Under the pieces are notes generated by a model. That model was given only the letters and a program-made list of their open reading frames with translations. It searched no databases and was not told where the DNA came from. Positions 19,517-27,634 of a stretch of 64,000 nucleotides of DNA are shown here, one piece after another. The position numbers and the translations under genes were made by a program. How positions within the stretch are numbered: position 1 is the first letter of the stretch; every line of letters starts with the position of its first letter. The stretch is from Leptospira selangorensis (GTDB lineage: Bacteria; Spirochaetota; Leptospiria; Leptospirales; Leptospiraceae), in contig NZ_RQES01000005.1 of the NCBI RefSeq assembly GCF_004769405.1, forward strand, positions 310,001-374,000. The letters run 5' to 3'.

Positions 19517-20573
19517 GGACCGGCCTCAATACTGTTTCTGCGTTGATCTGTGAAAAGGAAGATAATCGTCTTTGTTGGGTCTCAAGTATTAAGTCTTTCC
19601 AGCCTCGATCTGTAACCATCTTGTGGGCGAGTTCCACGATCATATCCATTCTTTTTTCTTTGAATAAGATCCCGGCACCGGAAAGAGTTTCCCCTACCGC
19701 GCCACCATCGAATGCAAGGATCGGAATATTATGCACCATCGCTTCCAATAACGGAACACAAAAACCTTCGTGCTCGCTCATGGACAAGAAAAGATCGCAG
19801 TTCAAATACATAGATTTCAATTCTTCGTCGGATAAAAAATCAGTGATGATCACATTCTTTCTCAATTTATAAAAATCGAGCATACGTTCCAATTCTTCTC
19901 TATATAGATACAATTCTTTGGAACTGAAACCTACCATAAAAAGTTGGAACTCAGGACCATATGCCTTGAGGTAATGGAATGCAAATCGGATGAGATCATC
20001 TTGCTTTTTGTTCGGAGCAATCCTTCCTACAAATAAGAAACGGGGAATATTGGGTCTATTCTTAGGAAAATTTTCCTTAGGACTTTGTCTTCCTTGCGGA
20101 AGTTGGTAAGTGATTGGAAGAACATCCACATTTTCGAAACCCAGATCCACAAGCTCCGACTTATTGTATTCCGAAACAGCAAATACCTTATCGAATTTGT
20201 TTCTTAAAGATTCTAATTCCTCTCTTCCTTTGCGGAGAAGATACGTAAGCTTTAGATCATATTTTTCGAAAAAATGACCCGGAGTTACATTATGATATAT
20301 TAGGACTTTAGAATTCTTCGGTTTTATAACAGTTTCCAAAACATCCGAATGGATAGAATGGTGATAAACTATAATATCTTTGCTATTGGAAGAATATGCC
20401 TTATATTTTTTTACAAATGCATCCGTTCCTGGGCCGGTATTTTCCGCATAAATTTCGGAAGAATACCCTATCCTTTTAAAAACGGATTTTAAGGAATTCA
20501 TTTCATTGGAAATTGCATCCCCCAAATTAAAACCGGCAGCGAATTGATGAACTCCTCTTTTCCTGAAGATCAT
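19500..20573 (-). CDS. GT4-type glycosyltransferase
   Basis: GT-B fold glycosyltransferase of 357 aa. An unusual N-terminus HQFAAGFNLGDAISNEM stands where a glycine-rich loop is expected. The C-terminal domain has FLFVGRIAPNKKQDDLI and SMSEHEGFCVPLLEAM, which contains E-x7-E, then GGAVGET. The start overlaps the previous gene's stop by 4 bp. Close relative in style of the neighbouring 20570-21670 product, suggesting duplication. Confidence 0.88.
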   Translation of the reverse strand: MIFRKRGVHQFAAGFNLGDAISNEMNSLKSVFKRIGYSSEIYAENTGPGTDAFVKKYKAYSSNSKDIIVYHHSIHSDVLETVIKPKNSKVLIYHNVTPGHFFEKYDLKLTYLLRKGREELESLRNKFDKVFAVSEYNKSELVDLGFENVDVLPITYQLPQGRQSPKENFPKNRPNIPRFLFVGRIAPNKKQDDLIRFAFHYLKAYGPEFQLFMVGFSSKELYLYREELERMLDFYKLRKNVIITDFLSDEELKSMYLNCDLFLSMSEHEGFCVPLLEAMVHNIPILAFDGGAVGETLSGAGILFKEKRMDMIVELAHKMVTDRGWKDLILETQQRRLSSFSQINAETVLRPVLARLS

Positions 20574-21670
20574 GAGGCGGCCGTTTCTTTAAATGTGAAT
20601 ATCTGTTTTAAAACTCTTCCGTAAGGCATGGAATCATAATCCATACATACTTCTCTTCTTTTGGAAGAAGCATGAGGGCCATCCACAGGGCGCGAGGAAG
20701 ATTGGGATTCTAATATAAAATGGATCCACTCTGCTAATTTTTCTAAACTGCTTATATCTTTTTTTCGAAAAAGATATCCTGCATCCTTTAACGTTTCCGG
20801 AACGGCAGTGCAAGCGTATGCAAAAACTGGAATATCATAACTCAATGCTTCTACAAGAGGGATCCCGAAACCTTCGTGTTCACTCATGCTTATATAAGCA
20901 TCCATCTCTTCCCAAAATCTGGGTAGTTCGGAATCTTGGACCCCCATTCTGAATTGAACGTTTCCTCCGATCCCGAGTTCTCTTGCCATCTGCTTTAAGT
21001 TGGTAAAATAATCCTCGAAAATACTTGGAACATTTCCGATCAGTAAGATCCTGTATTTAGGTTCTATTCTTTTCAGAAAATAAGCTAAGAACAGGATATC
21101 TTCTATCTTTTTGCTTGGGACCAGTCTTCCCACATAACCGAGAGTATAACCGTTCTTACGATTTCGTTTTTCTCCCTTCCATCCGTACTTTCTAACAATC
21201 GGTAGAACGCTTGAATTTACTATGTTGAGATCTTCCAAATTAGAGGCGCTATATTTGGAGCTGGGAAGAAAACGTTCTATGGATCTTTTTAGTTTATGTA
21301 ATTCTAATATGGATTTTTTATAATCCAGTTCGAAACTTCTGAATATATCCTGAGAAACGAAAGGTTTGAAAAACTTAGGAGGAGTTATATTTTGATAACG
21401 AACAAATTTTCTGCCGGGAAAAGACAGAAAAGAATCAATCGGATATCCGGAACCTCCATACTCTAAAATATGCATGGAATTCGAAGATAAACTACTTTCG
21501 TTACGAAGCTCTTCTGTTTGTAAAGTTTTGATAGAGCCGTCGCTCAGATCATTTTGGCAGACGATCTCCGTTTTGATACCGGAAGAATTTAAAACTTCTC
21601 TTAAACCTTTGATATCGTTCCCGATCCCGTCCTTATCCCTAAATTCGGAAATATGGAGATAAGCGTTCAT
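20570..21670 (-). CDS. GT4-type glycosyltransferase
   Basis: GT-B fold glycosyltransferase of 366 aa with ISEFRDKDGIGNDIKGL at the N-terminus, GYVGRLVPSKKIEDIL, and SMSEHEGFGIPLVEAL (E-x7-E), then TAVPETLKDAGYLF. The EHEGF region is nearly identical to that of the downstream neighbour, so the two probably arose by tandem duplication and may add successive sugars to one glycan. Start overlaps the upstream gene by 4 bp. Confidence 0.88.
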   Translation of the reverse strand: MNAYLHISEFRDKDGIGNDIKGLREVLNSSGIKTEIVCQNDLSDGSIKTLQTEELRNESSLSSNSMHILEYGGSGYPIDSFLSFPGRKFVRYQNITPPKFFKPFVSQDIFRSFELDYKKSILELHKLKRSIERFLPSSKYSASNLEDLNIVNSSVLPIVRKYGWKGEKRNRKNGYTLGYVGRLVPSKKIEDILFLAYFLKRIEPKYRILLIGNVPSIFEDYFTNLKQMARELGIGGNVQFRMGVQDSELPRFWEEMDAYISMSEHEGFGIPLVEALSYDIPVFAYACTAVPETLKDAGYLFRKKDISSLEKLAEWIHFILESQSSSRPVDGPHASSKRREVCMDYDSMPYGRVLKQIFTFKETAAS

Positions 21671-22671
21671 TTTCTGAAACTAAACACCGAAAAACCGTCT
21701 CCGGCTTTGGTATCCACTATATTCTTAAAACCTAATTTTTGTAAGAACTCTCTGAATGCGGACTCACTGATCTGAGTCAGGAGGATCGGTTGAAAAGGAG
21801 AGACCATTCTATTCGAATAATTGGAATATCTAAAAATGAACTCTGTCCCACTTGAAGTTTTAGAAGCTAAGGATTTGAAAAGTTTTTCTAAAACCCAATT
21901 TGGCAAAAGACATAGATTGGTATTGGAAATAATTTTAGAAGGAAGAGGGGACTCGGGTAGAACTTCTTCAAAGGATAGAAGGGACACTGAGTTCGTTATA
22001 TTTTCTTTGATATAAGAATACTGGGATTTATTCCAAGTGACAGCTTTGAATTCTATCTGCGCCTTTAAGAGTTGTTTTAGAAATTTTCCCCATTCAGGAT
22101 TGATCGCAAGAACTGAATCTCCAGGATTCAATCTGGAAAGAATGAGAGTCTCACTTTCTTCTAGAGTTTCTTCTTCGTATAAAAACTCGTTGGACCAAAC
22201 GAATTCGGGACTGATCTCTTTTTTAAGAGTATAATTTAGCTCTACAAACTCATTATAGAATTTTTCAAACTTACGTTTTAATTTTTCATGATCTCCTCTT
22301 AAGAGAATCAATTCATTCAAAACACTGTAGAATGCGCGAGTTCTGTTTTCAGAAAGTTTTTTATCTAGAAACGCATACAACTCGATCAGTTTGATGAACA
22401 ACCAACGGATCGGGCCTCGGATGTACTTAAATTTAGGATTGGTGAACTTAGGAGGGGAGATCCCTTTTTCGAATAAATGAGCTGTTTCTGCAGCGTCAAA
22501 TTCTCTGTATCCTTCAGGGGACTGAGGAGAAAACTTCCAACGAGAAAGACGTTCTAATTCTTCCTTGGAAACTGGTCTTCTGGCAAGCCTGGATTCTATT
22601 TCTTCCATGAGCTCGCGGACATTGATCGAGCTGTCCTTGATTTCTATAATATCTGAAGATCTTTCTTCCAT
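21667..22671 (-). CDS. probable methyltransferase-fold protein of the glycan operon
   Basis: First gene of the minus-strand glycan operon, 334 aa. About 160 charged helical residues (with GPIRWLFIKLIELYAFLDKKL) lead to a C-terminal region that looks like a Rossmann methyltransferase: GDSVLAINPEWGKFLKQLL in the motif I position, a central acidic/Asn stretch, and a C-terminal FREFLQKLGFKNIV...GFSVFSF. Motif I lacks the usual G-x-G-x-G, so the fold is inferred and SAM binding is doubtful. Similar N-terminal regions accompany O-antigen enzymes. The ATG lies next to a divergent promoter region holding a perfect inverted repeat. Confidence 0.65.
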   Translation of the reverse strand: MEERSSDIIEIKDSSINVRELMEEIESRLARRPVSKEELERLSRWKFSPQSPEGYREFDAAETAHLFEKGISPPKFTNPKFKYIRGPIRWLFIKLIELYAFLDKKLSENRTRAFYSVLNELILLRGDHEKLKRKFEKFYNEFVELNYTLKKEISPEFVWSNEFLYEEETLEESETLILSRLNPGDSVLAINPEWGKFLKQLLKAQIEFKAVTWNKSQYSYIKENITNSVSLLSFEEVLPESPLPSKIISNTNLCLLPNWVLEKLFKSLASKTSSGTEFIFRYSNYSNRMVSPFQPILLTQISESAFREFLQKLGFKNIVDTKAGDGFSVFSFRK

Positions 22672-22690
22672 GGGAGCCCGGACTTTTATT

Positions 22691-22723
22691 CGATTGTTTT
22701 TTTCTTATTCGACAAAACAATCG
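22691..22723. promoter_or_regulatory. 10-bp perfect inverted repeat between divergent glycan genes
   Basis: CGATTGTTTT at 22691-22700 and its exact reverse complement AAAACAATCG at 22714-22723 flank a 13-bp AT-rich spacer. The element lies in the 81-bp gap between two divergent genes, where both promoters must be. It could be an operator for a dimeric regulator of both directions, or a cruciform. Confidence 0.6.
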
Positions 22724-22752
22724 TATTTTTACTTCGATTTATCATAACAAAC

Positions 22753-23697
22753 ATGAAATACTTGGTCACAGGAGCGGAAGGTTTTGTAGGATCTTATCTG
22801 GTCCGAGAACTTACACAAAAATCAGAGTCCGAACTTCTGGGCCTGGGAATGAATCCTAAAAATACGGAGTTTTCCTTTCCTTATAAGGTTTGTGATATCA
22901 GGGATATCCAATCTCTCCAACAAGTATTCGAGTCCTATTCACCAGATGTATTATTCCATTTAGCAGGACAAACATTCGTTCCTAGATCAATCGAAAATCC
23001 GGAAGAAACATTACTGATCAATGTGGCAGGCACATTGAATATTTTAGAATGTTTTAAACGTTCCGGTAAAAAAGTGAAACTAGTCTATATATCTTCTTCT
23101 GAAGTATATGGAAATATAAAAGAAGAACAACTTCCAGTTTCAGAGAATCTTCTCCCAAGTCCTGTGAATCCATATGCTTCTTCCAAACTTGCTGCAGAAA
23201 CATATTGTCTTCAGTATTCTCGTTCTTATCAAAATATAGAAACTGTGATCGCAAGACCTTTCAATCATATAGGTGTTGGGCAGAATCCTAACTTTGTGGT
23301 CCCGAATTTTTGCAAACAGGTATTGGAGAATATTTCCAAAAACGTTTCTTCCGAAATTTTAGTAGGGGATTTAACTCCAACACGAGACTTCTTGCATGTC
23401 ACTGATGTAGTGAAAGCTTATATTCTTCTAGCAAACAAAGGAATAAACGGAGAAGTTTATAATATATGTTCTGGCGCCGAGACTTCCATCTCTCAAGTCT
23501 TACAATGGATCTTAGAATTTGCGGATTCTAAATTAGTTTCTAAACAAGATCCCGCAAGATTGAGACCTGCAGAAATGAAAAGATCTCTGGGAAATAATTC
23601 TAAATTAAAATCTTTAGGATGGGCTCCTGGAATTTCAGTAAAAGAATCAGTCAGAGAAATTTTCGAGCATATTCGAAAAACAGAATATTCTTCTTAA
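22753..23697 (+). CDS. NAD-dependent epimerase/dehydratase, RMD-like (GDP-4-keto-6-deoxymannose reductase type)
   Basis: Extended short-chain dehydrogenase. The Rossmann motif TGAEGFVGSYL is at the N-terminus, with YISSSEVYG, the catalytic Y-x3-K in NPYASSKLAAE, ARPFNHIGVGQ, and a C-terminal AEMKRSLGNNSKLKSLGW. The P-F-N-H-I-G-x-G-Q and overall length (314 aa) are closest to GDP-6-deoxy-lyxo-hexulose reductase (RMD), which makes GDP-D-rhamnose; other nucleotide sugars remain possible. No Shine-Dalgarno is visible and TATCAT ends 7 bp before the ATG, so the transcript may be leaderless. The 3' end overlaps the converging SanA-like gene by 4 bp. Confidence 0.85.
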   Translation: MKYLVTGAEGFVGSYLVRELTQKSESELLGLGMNPKNTEFSFPYKVCDIRDIQSLQQVFESYSPDVLFHLAGQTFVPRSIENPEETLLINVAGTLNILECFKRSGKKVKLVYISSSEVYGNIKEEQLPVSENLLPSPVNPYASSKLAAETYCLQYSRSYQNIETVIARPFNHIGVGQNPNFVVPNFCKQVLENISKNVSSEILVGDLTPTRDFLHVTDVVKAYILLANKGINGEVYNICSGAETSISQVLQWILEFADSKLVSKQDPARLRPAEMKRSLGNNSKLKSLGWAPGISVKESVREIFEHIRKTEYSS

Positions 23698-24419
23698 ATT
23701 ACGGAACCCTTCCAGGTTTTGACTCCGCTTCCTTCTATAGGAAACGGTTTCCCCAAATATTTTGGGGCAGTATTAGTCAGGTTCATATCGATCCAGGCCA
23801 AGGTTCTTGCAAAAAATTCTCTGAATCTACTTGTGGGTCCGCTAATATAGATCCTTCTATCCGATTCATAAGATTGTAGATCTAATCCTATTTTTTTAGA
23901 AATGAAAGCAGCTCTAGGTTGGTGAAATCTTTGGCTCACGAAGATCGCGTCCTTAACTTGGAAAATTTCCTTTGCTCTTACCAAAGTATCCAGGGTTCTA
24001 AAACCTGCATGATCTACGAACACGTCTTTTTCATCGACTCCTCTTTCTAAAACGTACAACAGCATCGGTTTTACTTCATTGTAATAGCTGGTTCCGTTAT
24101 CACCTGAGAGAAGAATTTTACGGACCTTCCCCTGTTTATAAAGTTCTATCGCGCAATCTAAACGGTCCTGCAAAACGGGAGAAGGAATTCCTTTATAAAC
24201 GGAAGCGCCCGGAACAATTGCAACTGTCGCAGGTTTGAGAGAGCGATAATTTCCCGCATGAATACTTCTGTTTTCGTAATCCCATTCGATAGAGAGATCT
24301 ATGGAAGCAGGGATGCCAATGCATATGGCGACGGCGAGTAAAACCGCAAGTCTCATCCTTCCTCTGGAAAAGGCTCCGGGAGTTTTCTGGATTTCCTGGT
24401 TTTTTAGTCCAAAGTCCAT
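23694..24419 (-). CDS. SanA/ElyC-like DUF218 membrane protein
   Basis: Inner-membrane protein with a short cytoplasmic N-terminus, one membrane segment (about residues 23-43) and a DUF218 domain outside. Family motifs: VAIVPGASVYKG, ILLSGDNGTSYYNEV, GFRTLDTLVRAKEIF and FVSQRFHQPRA. SanA-type proteins affect envelope permeability (vancomycin exclusion) and ElyC acts on lipid carrier metabolism; the exact reaction is not settled. A second ATG at 24356 (MRLAVLL) has AGAGGAAGG very close upstream and is an alternative start. Confidence 0.85.
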   Translation of the reverse strand: MDFGLKNQEIQKTPGAFSRGRMRLAVLLAVAICIGIPASIDLSIEWDYENRSIHAGNYRSLKPATVAIVPGASVYKGIPSPVLQDRLDCAIELYKQGKVRKILLSGDNGTSYYNEVKPMLLYVLERGVDEKDVFVDHAGFRTLDTLVRAKEIFQVKDAIFVSQRFHQPRAAFISKKIGLDLQSYESDRRIYISGPTSRFREFFARTLAWIDMNLTNTAPKYLGKPFPIEGSGVKTWKGSVI

Positions 24420-24562
24420 AGTACTTTAAGGGGAGAATATGCCAAAGATCCGGTTCTGGAAAAGGAATTTTCCCCAAAATCTCGATTTTCCCCCAAATTA
24501 TGTTCTCTTTACGGGATACAGGATTTCTTTTTTCTCCGGACCAAAAATTTAGATCGATATTT

Positions 24563-24588
24563 GGAAACATGGCGGCTACCTTGGGGTC
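24563..24588 (+). promoter_or_regulatory. candidate ECF-sigma promoter before the sensor/sigma/anti-sigma operon
   Basis: GGAAAC at 24563-24568 and GTC (GTCTTA) starting at 24586 are 17 bp apart, the layout of extracytoplasmic-function promoters (GGAAC near -35, GTC or TCTNA near -10). Transcription would start about 10 bp before the ATG of the first gene. This is what autoregulation by the ECF factor of the same operon would look like; inference from pattern only. Confidence 0.5.
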
Positions 24589-24605
24589 TTAGGATACACT
24601 AGGTT

Positions 24606-25184
24606 ATGAACCGAGTAAGACTCATGAATCTCCTGAATTCATTCGTCAGAGTTGCTCTGGCCGGTGTGTTCCTCACGCCGGCGTATCTTTTCTCAGAAGA
24701 TACTAAAACTAGTTTTCATACTGCCCGACCTATTCGCACCGTCTCCTTCTACCGTAATGAAAGAGCAGCCGGAGTAGTTTTCGGTGACCTAGATTCATTT
24801 AAAAATCGTTATATTCTTACAGACACCCAACTCGAACGTATCGCTGAGCTGAACCGGAGATATAAAAACGAGCATGAAAGATGGCTTCGTAGATTATCTC
24901 CGAAACAAGTCGAACTCGAACTGGTATTAATGGATGAAAATCCTGACCTGATCAAAGTTCGACTTCTCGTTAACGCGATTGCAAAGTATACATCCGAAAT
25001 CCGGATGAATCAAATCGCGCATCGGCTCGCGATCGAAAGGGTTTTATCCTCAGAGCAAAAAAAGAGGGGAAAGGAAAGGGAAATAGTTACCCTACCCGAG
25101 GAGCATAGGGAAGCTCCAGGGTTCCCCTTGAATCTGTTTGTTCCCGAGAGAATAATTTTGCCTGTGCCGGGCATCCTGAGATAA
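24606..25184 (+). CDS. exported Spy/CpxP/CnrX-like periplasmic protein
   Basis: The 192-aa protein has a signal peptide (RVALAGVFLTPAYLFS). A helical domain resembles the Spy/ZraP/CnrX class: ILTDTQLERIAELNRRYKNE (LTxxQ-like motif), then RLSPKQVELELVLMDENPDL, and AIERVLSSEQKKRGKE as the second LTxxQ-like element. Such proteins act as periplasmic chaperones or metal sensors. The tight linkage to an ECF sigma factor 10 bp downstream resembles CnrX, which controls the CnrYXH sigma system, so a sensor role is inferred. There is no Met- or His-rich tail. Confidence 0.65.
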   Translation: MNRVRLMNLLNSFVRVALAGVFLTPAYLFSEDTKTSFHTARPIRTVSFYRNERAAGVVFGDLDSFKNRYILTDTQLERIAELNRRYKNEHERWLRRLSPKQVELELVLMDENPDLIKVRLLVNAIAKYTSEIRMNQIAHRLAIERVLSSEQKKRGKEREIVTLPEEHREAPGFPLNLFVPERIILPVPGILR

Positions 25185-25194
25185 GGAAACTAAA

Positions 25195-25707
25195 ATGGAC
25201 CAAAGAGAATTTGCCGGACTAATAGACAGTACGAAACATATCGTACTCTCCGCGATTAAAAAGAATTTATACGAAGAGTTTTACGATACCATCGATGATG
25301 TTGTTCAAGAAACTTATATCCGTGCTTATAAAAGTTTAGCAGCTAATAAGTTCAGGGGAGATTCTTCCCATAGTACTTGGTTGTATACAATTGCAAGGAA
25401 TGAGTCCTTGAGAATGAACCAGAAGCGTATGCGCCAGGCAAACCTTGCGATGAAGCTGAAGGAAAAAGCTACTCAAGATTCTATTCTAAACCCAAGAGAA
25501 GAATATGCTGATTCTGGAATGGATATCGAATTACAGGATCTGATCTCCAATCTTCCTTGGAAATACAAGTCTGTGCTTGCATTAGTTTCCGAAGGATATA
25601 AAGAGCAACAGATTGCAGAGAAATTGGGAATTCCGGAAGGAACAGTTAAATCCCGATCTTTCCGAGGCAAACAAATGCTAAAGAAGTTATTTTTTCAAGA
25701 GACCTGA
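25195..25707 (+). CDS. ECF-type RNA polymerase sigma factor
   Basis: Sigma-70 family, extracytoplasmic function subgroup, 170 aa. Sigma-2 region: DVVQETYIRAYKSL, HSTWLYTIARNESLR. Sigma-4 region near the C-terminus: LPWKYKSVLALVSEGYKEQQIAEKLGIPEGTVKSRSFRGKQMLKK, a clear helix-turn-helix. It sits between a Spy/CnrX-like exported protein and a single-pass membrane protein, the usual order of parts for a signal-transducing sigma module. A matching candidate promoter lies at 24563-24588. Confidence 0.93.
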   Translation: MDQREFAGLIDSTKHIVLSAIKKNLYEEFYDTIDDVVQETYIRAYKSLAANKFRGDSSHSTWLYTIARNESLRMNQKRMRQANLAMKLKEKATQDSILNPREEYADSGMDIELQDLISNLPWKYKSVLALVSEGYKEQQIAEKLGIPEGTVKSRSFRGKQMLKKLFFQET

Positions 25708-25718
25708 GATAATCGGAA

Positions 25719-26099
25719 ATGGAAGATAGAAACAAAGAAAAGTTAGACCAAGAGATTTTCCGTCGTTTAGAAAGTTACGAATGGAGTGATAATATCTCTG
25801 CAAAGATAATGAGAAGGCGCAAGATCGCTAGCTTTAAGCGATTTTTCATCTTCTCGTTTAGCGGACTTGTTATCGTAGGTCTTGGTCTATCTTCTTTTTA
25901 TTTTCAGCCTGAGGGAGAATCCGAATCCGGAGACTGGCAGGTCTTGATAGAAGAGCAGATCGAAGGAACTTTCGAGGATGCGGAGACTAGTATGCAAACT
26001 CCTGATTTGAATCAGGAGGATACTAGTTCTTCCACTGTACCTTCTTCTTCCTTAATGGATATGGATGCGTTGATCGAAACTTCTTTCGAACGCAGATAG
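25719..26099 (+). CDS. single-pass membrane protein, probable anti-sigma factor
   Basis: The 126-aa product has a charged cytoplasmic N-terminus (about 1-38, with YEWSDNISAKIMRRRK), one membrane segment (about 40-62) and an acidic Ser/Glu/Thr-rich outside tail. This layout and its position 11 bp after an ECF sigma gene fit a membrane-bound anti-sigma factor. No conserved zinc-binding (H-x3-C-x2-C) motif is visible, so it is not a ZAS-type factor. Function is inferred from context only. Confidence 0.6.
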   Translation: MEDRNKEKLDQEIFRRLESYEWSDNISAKIMRRRKIASFKRFFIFSFSGLVIVGLGLSSFYFQPEGESESGDWQVLIEEQIEGTFEDAETSMQTPDLNQEDTSSSTVPSSSLMDMDALIETSFERR

Positions 26100-26126
26100 G
26101 TTTTTAAAAATAAATACAAACTCAGC

Positions 26127-26155
26127 TTGCTAATATAGCGGTTGTTACATAGAAT
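26127..26155 (+). promoter_or_regulatory. candidate sigma-70 promoter of the cytochrome P450 gene
   Basis: TTGCTA at 26127-26132 and TAGAAT at 26150-26155 are separated by exactly 17 bp. Transcription would start near 26162, giving a leader of about 56 nt before the TTG start at 26218. Confidence 0.55.
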
Positions 26156-26163
26156 TGCGGCAA

Positions 26164-26204
26164 GGATTGGTTGGGTGAAACTAATCCAAATGTCCTTCTT
26201 GGAC
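26164..26204 (+). promoter_or_regulatory. two hairpins in the P450 mRNA leader
   Basis: GGATTGGTT (26164-26172) can pair with AACTAATCC (26179-26187; one G-T pair) around a GGGTGA loop. GTCC (26192-26195) pairs with GGAC (26201-26204). The ribosome site AGGAG follows at 26206-26210. There is no T-run, so these are not terminators; a role in translation control or mRNA stability is possible. Confidence 0.4.
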
Positions 26205-26217
26205 TAGGAGTACACTC

Positions 26218-27588
26218 TTGTTTTCCTTGCACGAACCGACTTCAGGTCGCACCAAAAAAAATAAACCGAATCTTCCTCCTGGAGTTTTCGGAATCCGGGC
26301 ACTTCCTTACGTTTCTAAATTGGCAAAAGATCCGATCGGATTTTTCCAATTGATGCAGTCCAAATTCGGAAATTCAGCACGATTCGGATTAAGACAGGTT
26401 GTGTTTCATTTAATCACACAGCCGGAAGATATCAAAAGAGTCCTTCAAGAGAACAACCAGAACTATCATAAGGGAGTTTTTTATAAGGAGCTCGGTAGGA
26501 TCTTAGGTAAAGGTTTACTGAATAGTGAAGGAGAATTTTGGAAGAAGCAGAGAAAACTTATCCAACCTTCTTTCCATAAGCAAAGGATCTCTGAGTTCGT
26601 AGAGATCATGGCCCAAGAAACCGAAAAAACTTCCGAAAATTGGAAGAAGATTTCGAGCTTAGATATTTCTAAAGAAATGATGCGACTAACGTTTGCAATC
26701 GTAGGCAGAACTTTATTCAGAACTGAAGTAGAAAGTTACGCTGCCAGGATAGAACATTCTTTAAAGATCGCACTTGAGTTGGTCACTAAAAGAATCACTC
26801 GTATTTTTCCATTTCCTTTCAGTTGGCCTACTCCTGAAAATTTAAAACTCAAACGCGCCTTGAAAGATATGCATTCTGTAGTAGATGAGTTAATTGCAGA
26901 ACGTAAAAAAAATCCTTCGAACGATTTGATCTCTATGCTTCTGGAAGTTCGAGACGAAGAAACAGGCGAAACTATGAGTGAAAGTCAAGTTCGAGACGAG
27001 GCAATTACACTTCTTCTTGCGGGACATGAAACAACTGCAAATGCATTGTCTTGGGGATTTTATCTTCTATCTAAACATTCTGATATTTGTGAAAAAGTAA
27101 GAGAAGAAGCAAATAGAGTTTTGGGAGATAAGACTCCTAGTTTGGAAGATGTTCAAAAATTGACATACACTCGCAAAGTATTGGATGAGGTTTTGAGATT
27201 ATATCCTCCTGCTTGGGTGATCGAAAGGACTGCAATGGGTCCTGACCAAATTGGTGGTTATGATGTGGAGACCGGAACTAATATCTCCATCTGTATTTTT
27301 AATATTCATCGAAATCCAGATTTTTGGGAAAATCCTGACAAGTTTGATCCGGATCGTTTTGATGAAGAAAGATCTGCAGATAGACCTAAATATGCATATC
27401 TTCCATTTGGAGGAGGACCAAGGATCTGTATCGGTAATATTTTTGCATTAACGGAAGCTACACTGATACTTGCAATGTTGGTCAAAAACTACAAATTCCA
27501 AACGGTTTCGGATCATCCTGTCGTTATGGAACCTTTAGTCACATTAAGACCGAAGTATGGAATTCTATTAAACATAGTTTCCACTTGA
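26218..27588 (+). CDS. cytochrome P450
   Basis: Heme-thiolate mono-oxygenase, 456 aa. I-helix oxygen-activation motif AGHETTANALSW at about residue 268, E-x-x-R in EVLRLYPP near 324, and the heme loop FGGGPRICIG with Cys404. The A-G-H-E-T-T and long-chain appearance are closest to CYP102/CYP4-like groups that hydroxylate fatty acids; the substrate is not determinable. TTG at 26218 with AGGAG seven bases upstream is the supported start. No reductase or ferredoxin gene is adjacent. There is no membrane anchor. Confidence 0.92.
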   Translation: MFSLHEPTSGRTKKNKPNLPPGVFGIRALPYVSKLAKDPIGFFQLMQSKFGNSARFGLRQVVFHLITQPEDIKRVLQENNQNYHKGVFYKELGRILGKGLLNSEGEFWKKQRKLIQPSFHKQRISEFVEIMAQETEKTSENWKKISSLDISKEMMRLTFAIVGRTLFRTEVESYAARIEHSLKIALELVTKRITRIFPFPFSWPTPENLKLKRALKDMHSVVDELIAERKKNPSNDLISMLLEVRDEETGETMSESQVRDEAITLLLAGHETTANALSWGFYLLSKHSDICEKVREEANRVLGDKTPSLEDVQKLTYTRKVLDEVLRLYPPAWVIERTAMGPDQIGGYDVETGTNISICIFNIHRNPDFWENPDKFDPDRFDEERSADRPKYAYLPFGGGPRICIGNIFALTEATLILAMLVKNYKFQTVSDHPVVMEPLVTLRPKYGILLNIVST

Positions 27589-27634
27589 CCCTATCTTTCC
27601 CGGCCGGAATCCTTCTACCAGAGGGATTTCGACC

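Noticed and set aside
23054..23254. Antisense frame within the RMD-like gene
   Set aside because: Shadow of a well-supported gene; no start or RBS signals.
24193..24570. Minus-strand frame of 125 codons upstream of the SanA-like gene
   Set aside because: It overlaps the 5' part of the SanA-like gene in another frame and has no family features.
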